From: CAVQUE01 sp046290435
GTDB taxonomy: Bacteria; Actinomycetota; Acidimicrobiia; Acidimicrobiales; UBA8592
DNA length: 64,000 bases
Reading direction: 5' to 3'
NCBI GenBank assembly: GCA_046290435.1
Contig: JBKAGO010000032.1
Location: 186,001 to 250,000 of the forward strand
Below, one piece after another: positions 51,744 through 60,387 of the stretch (position 1 is its first letter; each line of letters begins with the position of its first letter). The notes under the pieces are model-generated. The model saw only the letters and a list, made by a program, of their open reading frames with translations, had not been told where the DNA came from and did no database searches. A program made the position numbers and the translations under genes.

Positions 51744-53888
51744 TCAGTCCGAGGGCGTCACGCGAATGCGATAGTCGACGCACAGGACCCCGGATGGGCT
51801 GGCGATCACGGGGTTCAGGTCGATCTCGACCAGTTCGGGAACGTCTTCGACCAGGGCGTTCACGCGGTGGACGACATCGGTCAGCGCGTCGACATCCACG
51901 GCGGGTTCGCCCCGGTAACCGGTGAGCAGCCGATGAACTCTGAGCGAGCCGAGCATCTCGTCGACGTCGACGTCGGTCACCGGTGTCAGCCGGACGCTGA
52001 CGTCGCCGACCAGCTCGAGAAGCGAACCTCCCCATCCGACCATCAAGACGGGACCAAACCTCGGGTTGCGGTTCATGCCGAGGGCGATCTCGACGTCGCC
52101 CGCGATCATCTCCTGGACGATGAAGGAGCCGGTGTCGGCGTCGGTGTCGGTGAGCTGCCCGTGGATCGAGCGCACCGCCTCGGCCGTTTCGTCGGCGGTC
52201 TCCAGCCCGAGGCGTACGCCGCCGATGTCGCTCTTGTGCGCCGGCGAGTCGATCTTCACCGCCACCGGCGCATCGAGTTCGCGTTGCGCACTCGCAGCCT
52301 CCTCGGCGCCGTGCACGATGCGGCTGCGGGCCAGCGGCACGCCGTAGGACCCGAGCAGCGATTCGCATTCGTCGGCCGAGAGCCACACACCCTCACGCTC
52401 GTCGGCGTCGGCGTCGGCGTCGCCGTCGTGGGCGTTGCGTTCGAGAGCGGCGCGAACGATGGAGGTGGCTCGATCACGTTGCAGCCCCGGCGGGCGGACC
52501 ACCCGACCTGCGGGCCGGTCGCACCAGCGCGACCAACCCACGATGCCTCCGAGCGCTCGGGCCGCCTCCTCGGGATGGGCGAAAGCAGGCACACCGACGG
52601 CCTCGAGCCGCGCTCGGCTCTCCGGCCCGCTCATGAAGACCCCGATCAGGGTCACGTCATCGGACATCTCGGCATCGTGTAGGGCGGCGATCACCTCGTC
52701 GGGCCGGGTGACGATCGGCGGGATGAAGATGACGATGACCGTTGCGACGCCAGGATCCTCGGCGACCGATTCCACAGCCCGGCGGAAGGTCTCGGCATCT
52801 GCGCCGGCCAGCACATCGACCGGGTTGGATGTCGACGCATCGGGCGCCAGGAACGATTGGAGGCCCTCGACCGTGCGCTCGTCGAGTTCGACGACGTCGA
52901 GCCCTTCGGCCGAGCACGCGTCGGCCGCGAGAATCCCGGGGCCGCCGCCGTTGGTCACGATGGCGACCCCGTCGCCCGCCGGTGCCGGTTGGAGGACGAG
53001 GAGCCGGGCGACGTCGAGCATCTCGGGCAGGGTGCCGACGCGGATCGCGCCGCTCTGACGGAAGAGGGCTTCGATCGTCACCTCGTCCGATGACACCGAT
53101 GCGGTATGCGACGCGGCCGCCCGCTCGCCGGCTTCGCTCCGTCCCGCCTTCAACACGACGATCGGCTTCTCGCGGCCGATGACACGGCCCTGGCGGAGGA
53201 AACGCCGGGGATCGCCGAACGATTCGACGTACATCAGGATCGCCCGAGTGTCGTCGTCGGATCCGAGGTGTTCGACCACATCGGCGTCGGTCACGTCGGC
53301 GGCATTGCCCACGGACACGAACGCCGACATGCCGAGCCCTCTGCGTTCGGCTTCGGCGAGCACCGAGAGGCCGGTGGCTCCGGACTGCGAGACGAACGCC
53401 ACCTCGCCCGGCGGGGGAAACGGGCTGCTGAAGGTGCCGTTCATCCTGACGTCGGCGGCACCGTTGAGCACACCCATGCAGTTCGGTCCGATCAGGCGTA
53501 CCCCGGAGGCCGCAGCGGTTTCCATCAGTTCCTGCTGGCGGCGCCGCCCCTCCGGGCCGGTCTCGGCGAAGCCGGCGGAGATCACGCACACGGCACCCAC
53601 ACCGAGCTCGCCTGCCTCACCGACGACGTCGGCGACACCGTCGGCGGGGATCGCGACGATTGCCAGGTCGGGTGGCTCCGGGCAGGCACGCAGGGACGGG
53701 TAGGCGACGACACCGGCGATGGCCTCTGCCGTCGGGTTGACCGGGTACACGACCCCTTCGAAGCGGCCTTCGAGCAGGTTTGCGAACAAGATGCCGCCGA
53801 CGCTGTTGCGTTCGCGGCTGGCGCCCACGACGGCGATCCTGCCGGGCCGCAGGAACGCGCGCAGAGGGAGGTCGCCGTCGCCGCTCAT
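51744..53888 (-). CDS. NDP-forming acyl-CoA synthetase (ADP-forming acetyl-CoA synthetase-like)
   Basis: A 714-residue single-chain ligase. A CoA-binding Rossmann domain (about 10-140; IAVVGASRERNSVGGI and GPNCMG) is followed by a succinyl-CoA-ligase-like domain containing the phosphohistidine candidate His261 (AASHTASVSS), a flavodoxin-like domain (about 300-470), and a C-terminal ATP-grasp domain (about 490-714; PVAVKIDSPAHKSDIGGVRLGL). Family knowledge: it interconverts acyl-CoA + ADP + phosphate with acid + ATP. Here ATG 53888 overlaps the E3 stop by 4 nt (ATGA), so translation is coupled to the 2-oxoacid dehydrogenase. The acyl-CoA from the complex could be converted to acid with ATP formation. 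A run of Asp/Ala residues at about 510-520 is a low-complexity linker. Confidence 0.92.
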   Translation of the reverse strand: MSGDGDLPLRAFLRPGRIAVVGASRERNSVGGILFANLLEGRFEGVVYPVNPTAEAIAGVVAYPSLRACPEPPDLAIVAIPADGVADVVGEAGELGVGAVCVISAGFAETGPEGRRRQQELMETAAASGVRLIGPNCMGVLNGAADVRMNGTFSSPFPPPGEVAFVSQSGATGLSVLAEAERRGLGMSAFVSVGNAADVTDADVVEHLGSDDDTRAILMYVESFGDPRRFLRQGRVIGREKPIVVLKAGRSEAGERAAASHTASVSSDEVTIEALFRQSGAIRVGTLPEMLDVARLLVLQPAPAGDGVAIVTNGGGPGILAADACSAEGLDVVELDERTVEGLQSFLAPDASTSNPVDVLAGADAETFRRAVESVAEDPGVATVIVIFIPPIVTRPDEVIAALHDAEMSDDVTLIGVFMSGPESRARLEAVGVPAFAHPEEAARALGGIVGWSRWCDRPAGRVVRPPGLQRDRATSIVRAALERNAHDGDADADADEREGVWLSADECESLLGSYGVPLARSRIVHGAEEAASAQRELDAPVAVKIDSPAHKSDIGGVRLGLETADETAEAVRSIHGQLTDTDADTGSFIVQEMIAGDVEIALGMNRNPRFGPVLMVGWGGSLLELVGDVSVRLTPVTDVDVDEMLGSLRVHRLLTGYRGEPAVDVDALTDVVHRVNALVEDVPELVEIDLNPVIASPSGVLCVDYRIRVTPSD

Positions 53889-55288
53889 CGAGCGAGGTGG
53901 CGCGGCTGACCGATGAGGCGGGCCGCCGCTTCGTTCAGGCTCTCCGACAGGGTCGGATGCGGGTGGACGGTGAGCGCGAGGTCGGTGATGACCGCTCCCA
54001 TCTCGATCGCGAGGACGCCCTCGCTGATGAGCGATTCGGCGCCACGGCCAACGATGCCGACACCGAGGAGCCGACCCGACCCGGGGTCGGCGATGAGCTT
54101 CGTCAGCCCACCTCCGGCCTCCATCGTCAGCGCACGACCCGATGCCCTCCATGGGAACGTCGCCACCTCGACCTCGCGATCCTGCGCAGCGGCCTCGCGC
54201 TCGGTGATGCCACACCAGGCAACCTGAGGATCGGTGTAGACGACAGCCGGTACCGCTCGTGCATCGAACGCCGATGACACGCCGGCGATCGCCTCCGCGG
54301 CGACCTCGCCTTCCCGGAATGCCTCGTGGGCCAACAGGTTCCCGCCGGCGATGTCACCCACTGCGTAGATCTTGCGGTCGGTCGATCGCCGGTGCTCGTC
54401 GACCACGATGAACCCGTCGTCGTCGAGCTCGACCGAGGTCTCCTCGATGCCGAGCGCATCGGTGTTCGGTCGCCGGCCCACCGCCACGAGGGCGCTGTCG
54501 AACTCGTGGGAGTTCTCGTCGCCGAAACGGGCGGTGATACCGCTCTCGCCGACGTCGATGTCTTCGATCGTGGACTCGAGGTGGATCGCGTCGAAGACGT
54601 CGTCGAGATGCTTCTGCAAGGGCGCAACGAGATCGGCGTCGACGCCGGGGAGCAGCTGATCGGTCGCTTCGACGACGGTGACACGGCTTCCCAACCCGGC
54701 GTAGACCGTCCCCAGCTCGAGACCCACGTAGCCGCCACCGACGACAAGCAGGCGTTCGGGGACCTCGTGCAGTTCCAGCGCTGCGGTCGAATCCATGATC
54801 CGGTCGCCGAACGAGACATCGGGCAGCGGCGTGGGGCGAGATCCGGCAGCGACGATGGCATGGCCGAAACTGATGGTGGTGGAGCCGTCGTCGCCGCTCA
54901 CCCGCAGCCTGTCCCCGCCGACGAAGCGGCCCCGACCGCGCACGCGTCGGATCCCGTGGTGCTTCGCGATCTGCTCGAGGCCGCCGGTCATCGCTGCGAC
55001 CACTTCCTCGGTCCGTTCGCGGAGGCGGCCCACATCGGTCTGGCGGTCGGCGAAGTCGACGCCCCAGTCGGCCAGTTCGTCGGCGCGGCGCATGATCTCG
55101 ACCACCTCGAGGAGCGCCTTGGAGGGGATGCAACCGCGCAACAGACAGACACCGCCGAGGCGGTCCTCGTCGCTGACGAGCGTGACGTCGAGGCCCAGTT
55201 GGGCAGCCCGGAACGCGGCGGAGTAGCCACCGGGCCCTCCGCCGACGACGACCACGTCACTGCGCTCGGGCAACTCACCCATCACCAT
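53885..55288 (-). CDS. lpd: Dihydrolipoyl dehydrogenase (E3)
   Basis: A 467-residue flavoprotein disulfide reductase that reoxidises the E2 dihydrolipoyl group with NAD+. The FAD motif VVVVGGGPGGYSA (about 12-24) is followed by the redox disulfide Cys48-x4-Cys53 (GGVCLLRGCIPSK). The NAD domain has the VVGGGYVGLELG motif, and the C-terminal catalytic pair is His444-Glu449 (HPHPTLSE). It is the E3 of the operon's 2-oxoacid dehydrogenase. ATG 55288 is followed in frame by another ATG at the third codon. A gap of 105 nt separates it from E2, and the downstream ligase overlaps it by 4 nt. Confidence 0.96.
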   Translation of the reverse strand: MVMGELPERSDVVVVGGGPGGYSAAFRAAQLGLDVTLVSDEDRLGGVCLLRGCIPSKALLEVVEIMRRADELADWGVDFADRQTDVGRLRERTEEVVAAMTGGLEQIAKHHGIRRVRGRGRFVGGDRLRVSGDDGSTTISFGHAIVAAGSRPTPLPDVSFGDRIMDSTAALELHEVPERLLVVGGGYVGLELGTVYAGLGSRVTVVEATDQLLPGVDADLVAPLQKHLDDVFDAIHLESTIEDIDVGESGITARFGDENSHEFDSALVAVGRRPNTDALGIEETSVELDDDGFIVVDEHRRSTDRKIYAVGDIAGGNLLAHEAFREGEVAAEAIAGVSSAFDARAVPAVVYTDPQVAWCGITEREAAAQDREVEVATFPWRASGRALTMEAGGGLTKLIADPGSGRLLGVGIVGRGAESLISEGVLAIEMGAVITDLALTVHPHPTLSESLNEAAARLIGQPRHLAR

Positions 55289-55393
55289 GGACGAACTCCG
55301 CCATCGGTGCGGCTCCCTTGCATCATCGGCCGGCTCCTCTCCTCGGATCGTCCCGGCGTCGGCCGCGACGCAGAGGGCGATCGCATGACGGCA

Positions 55394-56683
55394 TCACAGC
55401 GACAGCAGCAATTGCTCGGGGTCCGACAGCGACCGCACGAGCGCGGTCACGAAGCGGGCGGCGTCGGCGCCGTCGATGACCCGATGATCGAACGACAGCG
55501 ACAGCGGCAGTACATAGCGCGGTTCGACCACCACGTCGCCGGGGTCGTCGTCGATGTCGCCGTGGGTCACCCGCGGCTGCAGGTGGGCGCGGGCCATACC
55601 GAGGATCGCCACCTGGGGATGGTCGACCATCGGGGTGAACGAGGTGCCGCCAAGCGGGCCCACGTTGGTGATGGTGAACGATGCGCCTTGCATCTCCTCA
55701 CGCCCGAGGTCGCGCTCGCGGGTACGTCGCAGAAGCTCCGGGAGCTCGAGAGCGAGCTCGGTCGCAGACTTGCGATCGACGTCGCGTACGACCGGCACGA
55801 GGAGCCCGTCATCGGTATCGACGGCGATGCCGAGATGCACGTAGCGCTTCAGCACGATCTCTTCGGCCCCGTCGTCGAGACTCGCATTGAGCCGCGGGAA
55901 ATCCCGAAGGGTCGCAGCGACCGCCTTCATCGTGAGGACGAGCAGACCGAGCGCGCCGCCCATCTCCTCGATGCGCTCGCCATGGCGACGACGCAGCCGC
56001 TCGAGGTCGGTGACGTCGGCGATGTCGTGGTGGGTCACCCTGGCGATCGGGCCCCACGATGCCGCCATCTGGTCGGCGATCGCCTTCCGCACGCCCCGCA
56101 GCGGCACCCGCTCGACAGGCCCCCACCGGTCGCTGTCCTCGCCCGCTTCGGCGCGCTCGGGCTCGGCCGGCCCGGCGCTCTCGCCGTCGGCGGGCATGCC
56201 GCCTGGCTCGGCGGCCTCGACGTCCTCGGTCGTCACGCGACCGTGCGGTCCCGAGGCCTCCACCTGCTCGAGGTCGACGCCGAGTTCCCGGGCCCGGCGT
56301 CGCGTTGCCGGCGACGCGGGGACCGGTCCCTCCCGGCCGCGTCCGGCGCCGGGCCGACGCTCGGCCTCTTCGCGCTCGCGCTCGGCCTCTTCGCGCTCCG
56401 CTGCTCGTTCTTCGGCCTCGGCCGTGTCGCCGTCACCGCCCTGCTCGCCGTCGGCGAACTGCAGCAACACGTCGCCGACCGACACGGTCTGGCCCACCTC
56501 GACGTCGATGGAGGCCACCTCGCCGCTGAACGGCGACGCCACCTCGCTCGTGGCCTTGTCGGTCTCGACGGTCAGCACCGTGTCACCGTCATCGACATGG
56601 TCGCCGACCGACACCAGGACCTCGACGATCTCGGCTTCGCTGATGCCCTCGCCGGGGTCCTGCAGTTTCAGCTCCCGTGCCAT
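55394..56683 (-). CDS. Dihydrolipoamide acyltransferase (E2) of a 2-oxoacid dehydrogenase complex
   Basis: A 429-residue E2 protein. One lipoyl domain (about 1-80) carries lipoyl Lys43 (VETDKATSEV). A long, highly charged Glu/Arg linker follows (about 85-125, AEEREEAER-type). The peripheral-subunit-binding domain comes next (about 130-165; SPATRRRARELGVDL), and the catalytic domain (about 200-429) has the CoA-acyltransferase His in SFDHRVIDGADAARF. It transfers the acyl group from lipoyl to CoA. ATG 56683 shares one base with the E1beta stop (TGATG). The open frame could start 15 nt earlier, at 56698, but would overlap more. The single lipoyl domain fits Gram-positive-type complexes; whether pyruvate or branched 2-oxoacids are used is unresolved. 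Confidence 0.95.
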   Translation of the reverse strand: MARELKLQDPGEGISEAEIVEVLVSVGDHVDDGDTVLTVETDKATSEVASPFSGEVASIDVEVGQTVSVGDVLLQFADGEQGGDGDTAEAEERAAEREEAEREREEAERRPGAGRGREGPVPASPATRRRARELGVDLEQVEASGPHGRVTTEDVEAAEPGGMPADGESAGPAEPERAEAGEDSDRWGPVERVPLRGVRKAIADQMAASWGPIARVTHHDIADVTDLERLRRRHGERIEEMGGALGLLVLTMKAVAATLRDFPRLNASLDDGAEEIVLKRYVHLGIAVDTDDGLLVPVVRDVDRKSATELALELPELLRRTRERDLGREEMQGASFTITNVGPLGGTSFTPMVDHPQVAILGMARAHLQPRVTHGDIDDDPGDVVVEPRYVLPLSLSFDHRVIDGADAARFVTALVRSLSDPEQLLLSL

Positions 56684-57660
56684 CAGGCGTCCAGACATCT
56701 GCGAGCGGCCGCGACGATGCGACCGACATCGGGCAGGTACTGCTGTTCGCGGGCGAAGAACGGAACGTGCACGTCGTACCCGGTGACCCGCTCGATCGGG
56801 GCCTCCAGGTACCAGAACGAGTCCTCGAGAATCCGGAAGGCGATCTCGCCGGCGGGACCGAAGCTGCGGTGGGCCTCGTGCACGATCACGACACGCCCGG
56901 TGCGTCGCGTCGACTCGGTGAAGGGCCCGGCATCGAGGGGCGAGAGCGTGAGCAGGTCGATGACCTCGGCCTCGACCCCGTCCTCGGCGAGCGCCTCTGC
57001 TGCATCCAGCGCGCGACCGAGCATCGCGCCGTAGGAGATCATCGTGAGATCCGATCCCTCGCGAACGATCCGCGATCGGCCGATCTCCATCGTCTCCTCT
57101 TCGTCGGGTACATCCTCCTTCACGGAGCGATACAGCAGCTTCGGCTCGAAGAAGACCACCGGATCCGGGTCGCGGATGGCGCTGGCGAGCAGCGCTCGTG
57201 CCGTACGAGGCCCCGAGGGAATCACCATCTTCAGTCCGGGTATGTGGGCGTAGAAGACCTCTTTGCTCTCCGAATGGTGTTCGAGCGCCCGGACGCCCCC
57301 GCCGTAGGGCATGCGCACGACCATCGGCACCGACAGGTTGCCGCGGGACCGCCAGCGCAGGCGTGCGGAGTGGTTCTCGAGCTGCGCGAGCGCGTAGTAG
57401 CTGAATCCGGAGAACTGCATCTCACAGACCGGTCGCATACCCCGCATGGCCATACCGGTCGACGCGCCGGCGATCACCGACTCGGCCAGCGGGGTGTCGA
57501 TCACCCGCTCTTCGCCGTATTCGTCGAGGAGGCCCTCGGTGACTCGGAAGACGCCACCGTCGACGCCGACATCCTCGCCGAGCACCACAACCGATTCGTC
57601 GCGCTCCATCTCCTGGAACAGCGCGTGCCTGATCGCTTCGACCATCGTGCGCTTCGTCAT
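56683..57660 (-). CDS. 2-oxoacid (pyruvate) dehydrogenase E1 component, beta subunit
   Basis: A 325-residue E1beta subunit with a transketolase-like pyrimidine-binding domain. Key blocks are VVVLGEDVGVDGGVFRVTEGL (about 22-44), DTPLAESVIAGASTGMAMRGMRPVCEMQFSGF, and HHSESKEVFYAHIPGLKMVIPSGP. It pairs with E1alpha to form the thiamine diphosphate site. ATG 57660 overlaps the E1alpha stop by 4 nt (ATGA), and its own stop overlaps the E2 ATG, so E1alpha, E1beta and E2 form one coupled block. Length is normal for the family. Confidence 0.96.
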   Translation of the reverse strand: MTKRTMVEAIRHALFQEMERDESVVVLGEDVGVDGGVFRVTEGLLDEYGEERVIDTPLAESVIAGASTGMAMRGMRPVCEMQFSGFSYYALAQLENHSARLRWRSRGNLSVPMVVRMPYGGGVRALEHHSESKEVFYAHIPGLKMVIPSGPRTARALLASAIRDPDPVVFFEPKLLYRSVKEDVPDEEETMEIGRSRIVREGSDLTMISYGAMLGRALDAAEALAEDGVEAEVIDLLTLSPLDAGPFTESTRRTGRVVIVHEAHRSFGPAGEIAFRILEDSFWYLEAPIERVTGYDVHVPFFAREQQYLPDVGRIVAAARRCLDA

Positions 57661-58796
57661 CCGCCGTCGTCCTCGTCGCGTTCGGGTTCGTCGGCGTCGG
57701 ACTCGTCGCGCTGCCGTCGGTCGCCGTTCTCGCCCAGCGCCCAGCGCCGTTGCCGATCCAGGTAGGGCGGCATCTCGGCGTACACGTGCTCGAACATCGC
57801 CGCCGGGGCGCCGAGCTCGCCGATCTGCTCCTCGGTCTCGCGCCAGGCTGTGTCGAGACGCTCTTCGGTCTCCTGCTCGATGCGCTCGATCTCCTCGTCG
57901 TCCACCCCGCGACCCGACAGATAGCGACGGAAGCGTTCGATGGGGTCGCGATCGCGCCACTCCTCCACTTCTTCGTCGTCGCGGTACTTCGACGGATCGT
58001 CAGCGGTCGTGTGCACCGACATGCGATACGTGACGCATTCGAGCAACGTCGGGCCGCCGCCCTCGCGAGCGCGTGCCACTGCCTCCCGGGCGGCGACGTG
58101 GACGCCGAGGACGTCGTTGCCATCGACCTGGATGCCGGGGATGCCGTGCGCAACGGCCTTCTGAGCGAAGGTCGACGATGCGGTCTGCTCCTCGACCGGA
58201 GTCGAGATCGCGTACTGATTGTTCTGGCACACGAACACCACAGGACAACCCTGAACGGCGGCGAAGTTGACCGACTCGTGGAAGTCGCCTTCGGAGGTGG
58301 CTCCTTCGCCGAAGAAGACCATGACGACCTCGTCCGACCCGTCGGCTCGCGCCGCGTAGGCGATGCCGGTCGCGTACGGCAGTTGACTCCCGACCGGTAT
58401 CGCGATTGGCAGGACCCGCAGCTCGGGCGATACATCGCCGCCTTCGTTGAAGCCGGCGTCGTAGAGCAGCAGCTTGGAGAGCGGGACGTTGCGCATGATC
58501 GCGGCGACCGATTCGCGGAAGGCGGGAACCACCCAGTCGCGGTCCTCGAGCGCCGACACGGCGCCGACCTGTGCGGCCTCCTGCCCGATGGCCGGAGCGA
58601 AGGTCCCGATCCGGCCCTGGCGCTGCAGGCGGAGACGGCGCTCCTCGAAGCGCCGTCCCCTGATCATCACCTCGAGCCAATGCGCCAGCGTGGCATCGTC
58701 GACCTCGGGCACCAGGTCGTCGTCGACGTTGCCCTCTTCGTCGAGGATCGACAGACGCTGGAGATCGACGTCCAGCTCGAGTGGGTCGCGGGGCAC
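57657..58796 (-). CDS. 2-oxoacid (pyruvate) dehydrogenase E1 component, alpha subunit
   Basis: A 379-residue thiamine-diphosphate enzyme subunit that decarboxylates a 2-oxoacid and acylates the lipoyl group. The TPP region reads FFGEGATSEGDFHESVNFAAVQ (GDG-type motif as GEG), with the catalytic loop VTYRMSVHTTADDPSKYR containing the family's phosphorylation-loop serine and His. RFEERRLRLQRQGRIGTFAPAIGQEAAQVG marks the Gram-positive PDH E1alpha type. The C-terminus is an Asp/Glu-rich tail. GTG 58796 has GGGA about 11 nt upstream. It starts the operon: E1alpha, E1beta, E2, E3, then the NDP-forming acyl-CoA synthetase. The substrate (pyruvate or branched-chain) cannot be settled. Confidence 0.95.
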   Translation of the reverse strand: MPRDPLELDVDLQRLSILDEEGNVDDDLVPEVDDATLAHWLEVMIRGRRFEERRLRLQRQGRIGTFAPAIGQEAAQVGAVSALEDRDWVVPAFRESVAAIMRNVPLSKLLLYDAGFNEGGDVSPELRVLPIAIPVGSQLPYATGIAYAARADGSDEVVMVFFGEGATSEGDFHESVNFAAVQGCPVVFVCQNNQYAISTPVEEQTASSTFAQKAVAHGIPGIQVDGNDVLGVHVAAREAVARAREGGGPTLLECVTYRMSVHTTADDPSKYRDDEEVEEWRDRDPIERFRRYLSGRGVDDEEIERIEQETEERLDTAWRETEEQIGELGAPAAMFEHVYAEMPPYLDRQRRWALGENGDRRQRDESDADEPERDEDDGG

Positions 58797-58912
58797 ACCT
58801 CGACCGTTTCCCGGGTCAGGTCACGGCAAACATGGCCTCCGGACCCGAGCGGATGGGCAACCCATCGGTGTTCGAACCGAGGGTACGCCGCAGCGCCGAG
58901 ATGTGCCGGGCC

Positions 58913-60217
58913 TCAGGCGTCGGAGGTACGCCGCGGGCTCCCCGGCGGGAACGACATCGGCATGATGCGCGGCCCGCGGACCTGGCCGCCGGCCCACTTC
59001 ATGGGCTCGCGGTCGCTCACGTGGAACTCCGGGATGCGCTCGAGCCACACCCGCACCGCAGTCGTCATCTCCAGGCGGGCCAGGTTGGAGCCTGCGCAGC
59101 GGTGGATGCCCGAGCCGAAGGCGATGTGGCGGTTCTTGGCCCGGTCGATGACGAACTCGTCGGGGTTCTCGAAGTGCTCGGGGTCGTGGCAGGCCGCCGG
59201 GAAGTTCATGAGCACCTTGTCGCCGCGGTTGATGGTCACCCCGTTGTACTCGATGTCGGTCTCAGCGATGCGGGCCATGGTGACCGGTGCGTAGTACCGG
59301 AGGAACTCCTCGATGGCGACGGGCAGCAGTTCGGGTTCGTCGCGCAGCCGCTGCAGGTCGTCGGGGTTGGTGCCGAGGTGCCACAGCGCCGAGCCGATCG
59401 AGCTCCAGGTGGTGTCGATTCCGGCCACGATCAACAGGTTGGTGATGCCGATCACGACCGCCGGCGTGATGTTGGCATCGGGGTCGTCGAGCTCCATGAA
59501 CAGCAGCTCGCTCAACAGGTCCTCGCGCGGATCGGTCTGGCGCTTCTCGACCTCGGCGCCGATGAAACCCAACAACTCGTTGCGTGCCTGGAGCCGCTTC
59601 TCGGGCTCGAACAGGCCGTCGCCGAGGAGATAGTTGACCCACTCGACGAACTGATCGGCCATGCCCTCTCCGATGCCGATCATGTGGGCGATGACCCGCG
59701 GCGGGATCTGCTGGGCGTAGTCGACGGCCCCATCGCACTGTCCGGCCTCGATGAAGCCGTCGATCAACTCGTGGCAGAGCTCCTCGGTGTAGTCCTGGAA
59801 GCGGGCCACCGCCCGCGGCGCGAACGCAGGCAGAAGCATGCGGCGGGTCCAGGTGTGGATCGGCGGATCGGCGGTGATGGGCGCAGCGCCGATCTGCTGT
59901 TCGTAGCGCGACATCTCGGGGGCGTTGGGTGCCGGCGGCATGACCAGCACCTGCCGGGAGCTGAGCTCGGGGATCATCTTCGCCATTTCCCGTACATCGT
60001 CGAAACGCGTCGGATTCCACGAGCCCCCGAGACGATCGGTGTGCGCGATGGGGCACTTCTCGCGCATCTCGGCCCAGATGGGTACCGGGTTCTCGACATA
60101 CGCGGGATCGCGGATGTCGAAGTCGGTCCCCCAGTCCTCGACGGGCCCACCCGGTGCCCAGATGTCCGGGCTCGTGGCCAGCTGCATCTTCTCGTGCATG
60201 TCCATCTGGTCGCTCAC
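58913..60217 (-). CDS. Cytochrome P450 (second)
   Basis: A 434-residue bacterial P450 with I-helix motif AGIDTT at 265-270, ExxR at Glu304-Arg307 (EEFLRYY) and heme Cys374 in FGSGIHRCAGS. It differs clearly from the P450 at 41624 in the I-helix and heme region, so it is of a different CYP family. As there, no redox partners are adjacent. GTG 60217 has a GGAGG-type site about 10 nt upstream. It lies between the PDH operon (downstream on the same strand) and the divergent Usp gene. The substrate is not predictable. Confidence 0.96.
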   Translation of the reverse strand: MSDQMDMHEKMQLATSPDIWAPGGPVEDWGTDFDIRDPAYVENPVPIWAEMREKCPIAHTDRLGGSWNPTRFDDVREMAKMIPELSSRQVLVMPPAPNAPEMSRYEQQIGAAPITADPPIHTWTRRMLLPAFAPRAVARFQDYTEELCHELIDGFIEAGQCDGAVDYAQQIPPRVIAHMIGIGEGMADQFVEWVNYLLGDGLFEPEKRLQARNELLGFIGAEVEKRQTDPREDLLSELLFMELDDPDANITPAVVIGITNLLIVAGIDTTWSSIGSALWHLGTNPDDLQRLRDEPELLPVAIEEFLRYYAPVTMARIAETDIEYNGVTINRGDKVLMNFPAACHDPEHFENPDEFVIDRAKNRHIAFGSGIHRCAGSNLARLEMTTAVRVWLERIPEFHVSDREPMKWAGGQVRGPRIMPMSFPPGSPRRTSDA

Positions 60218-60302
60218 GCCACCGCACCTCCCCTTCTCGACAGCGCCACTCGGGGCGCCGTCCTGGCCCGAGGTTAGGCGCTCGATCGGGACCCGCGCAC
60301 CG

Positions 60303-60316
60303 GGGACCTTCGTCTC
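60303..60316 (+). promoter_or_regulatory. DosR/DevR-like box upstream of the Usp gene
   Basis: GGGACCTTCGTCTC matches the core of the dormancy-box consensus (GGGAC-NNNN-GTCCC) with one mismatch in the second half. Its centre lies about 42 nt before the transcription start predicted from the -10 at 60340-60345, the usual place for an activator overlapping the -35. One site only; no DosR gene is in the window. Confidence 0.35.
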
Positions 60317-60339
60317 TTCCGAGGCTCCGGCCTGGTCAT

Positions 60340-60345
60340 TACCGT
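60340..60345 (+). promoter_or_regulatory. -10 element for the two-domain Usp gene
   Basis: TACCGT fits TANNNT and would give a leader of about 36 nt carrying the GGGAG ribosome site before GTG 60388. Confidence 0.4.
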
Positions 60346-60387
60346 CCGCAGCGACAGCGGAGCAGCCAGAGCAGAGGGAGAAAAGAC

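Noticed and set aside
58797..58912. Possible short gene on the minus strand between the P450 and E1alpha
   Set aside because: The short open frame (ending about MFAVT) has no ribosome site or family resemblance; it was left as intergenic.
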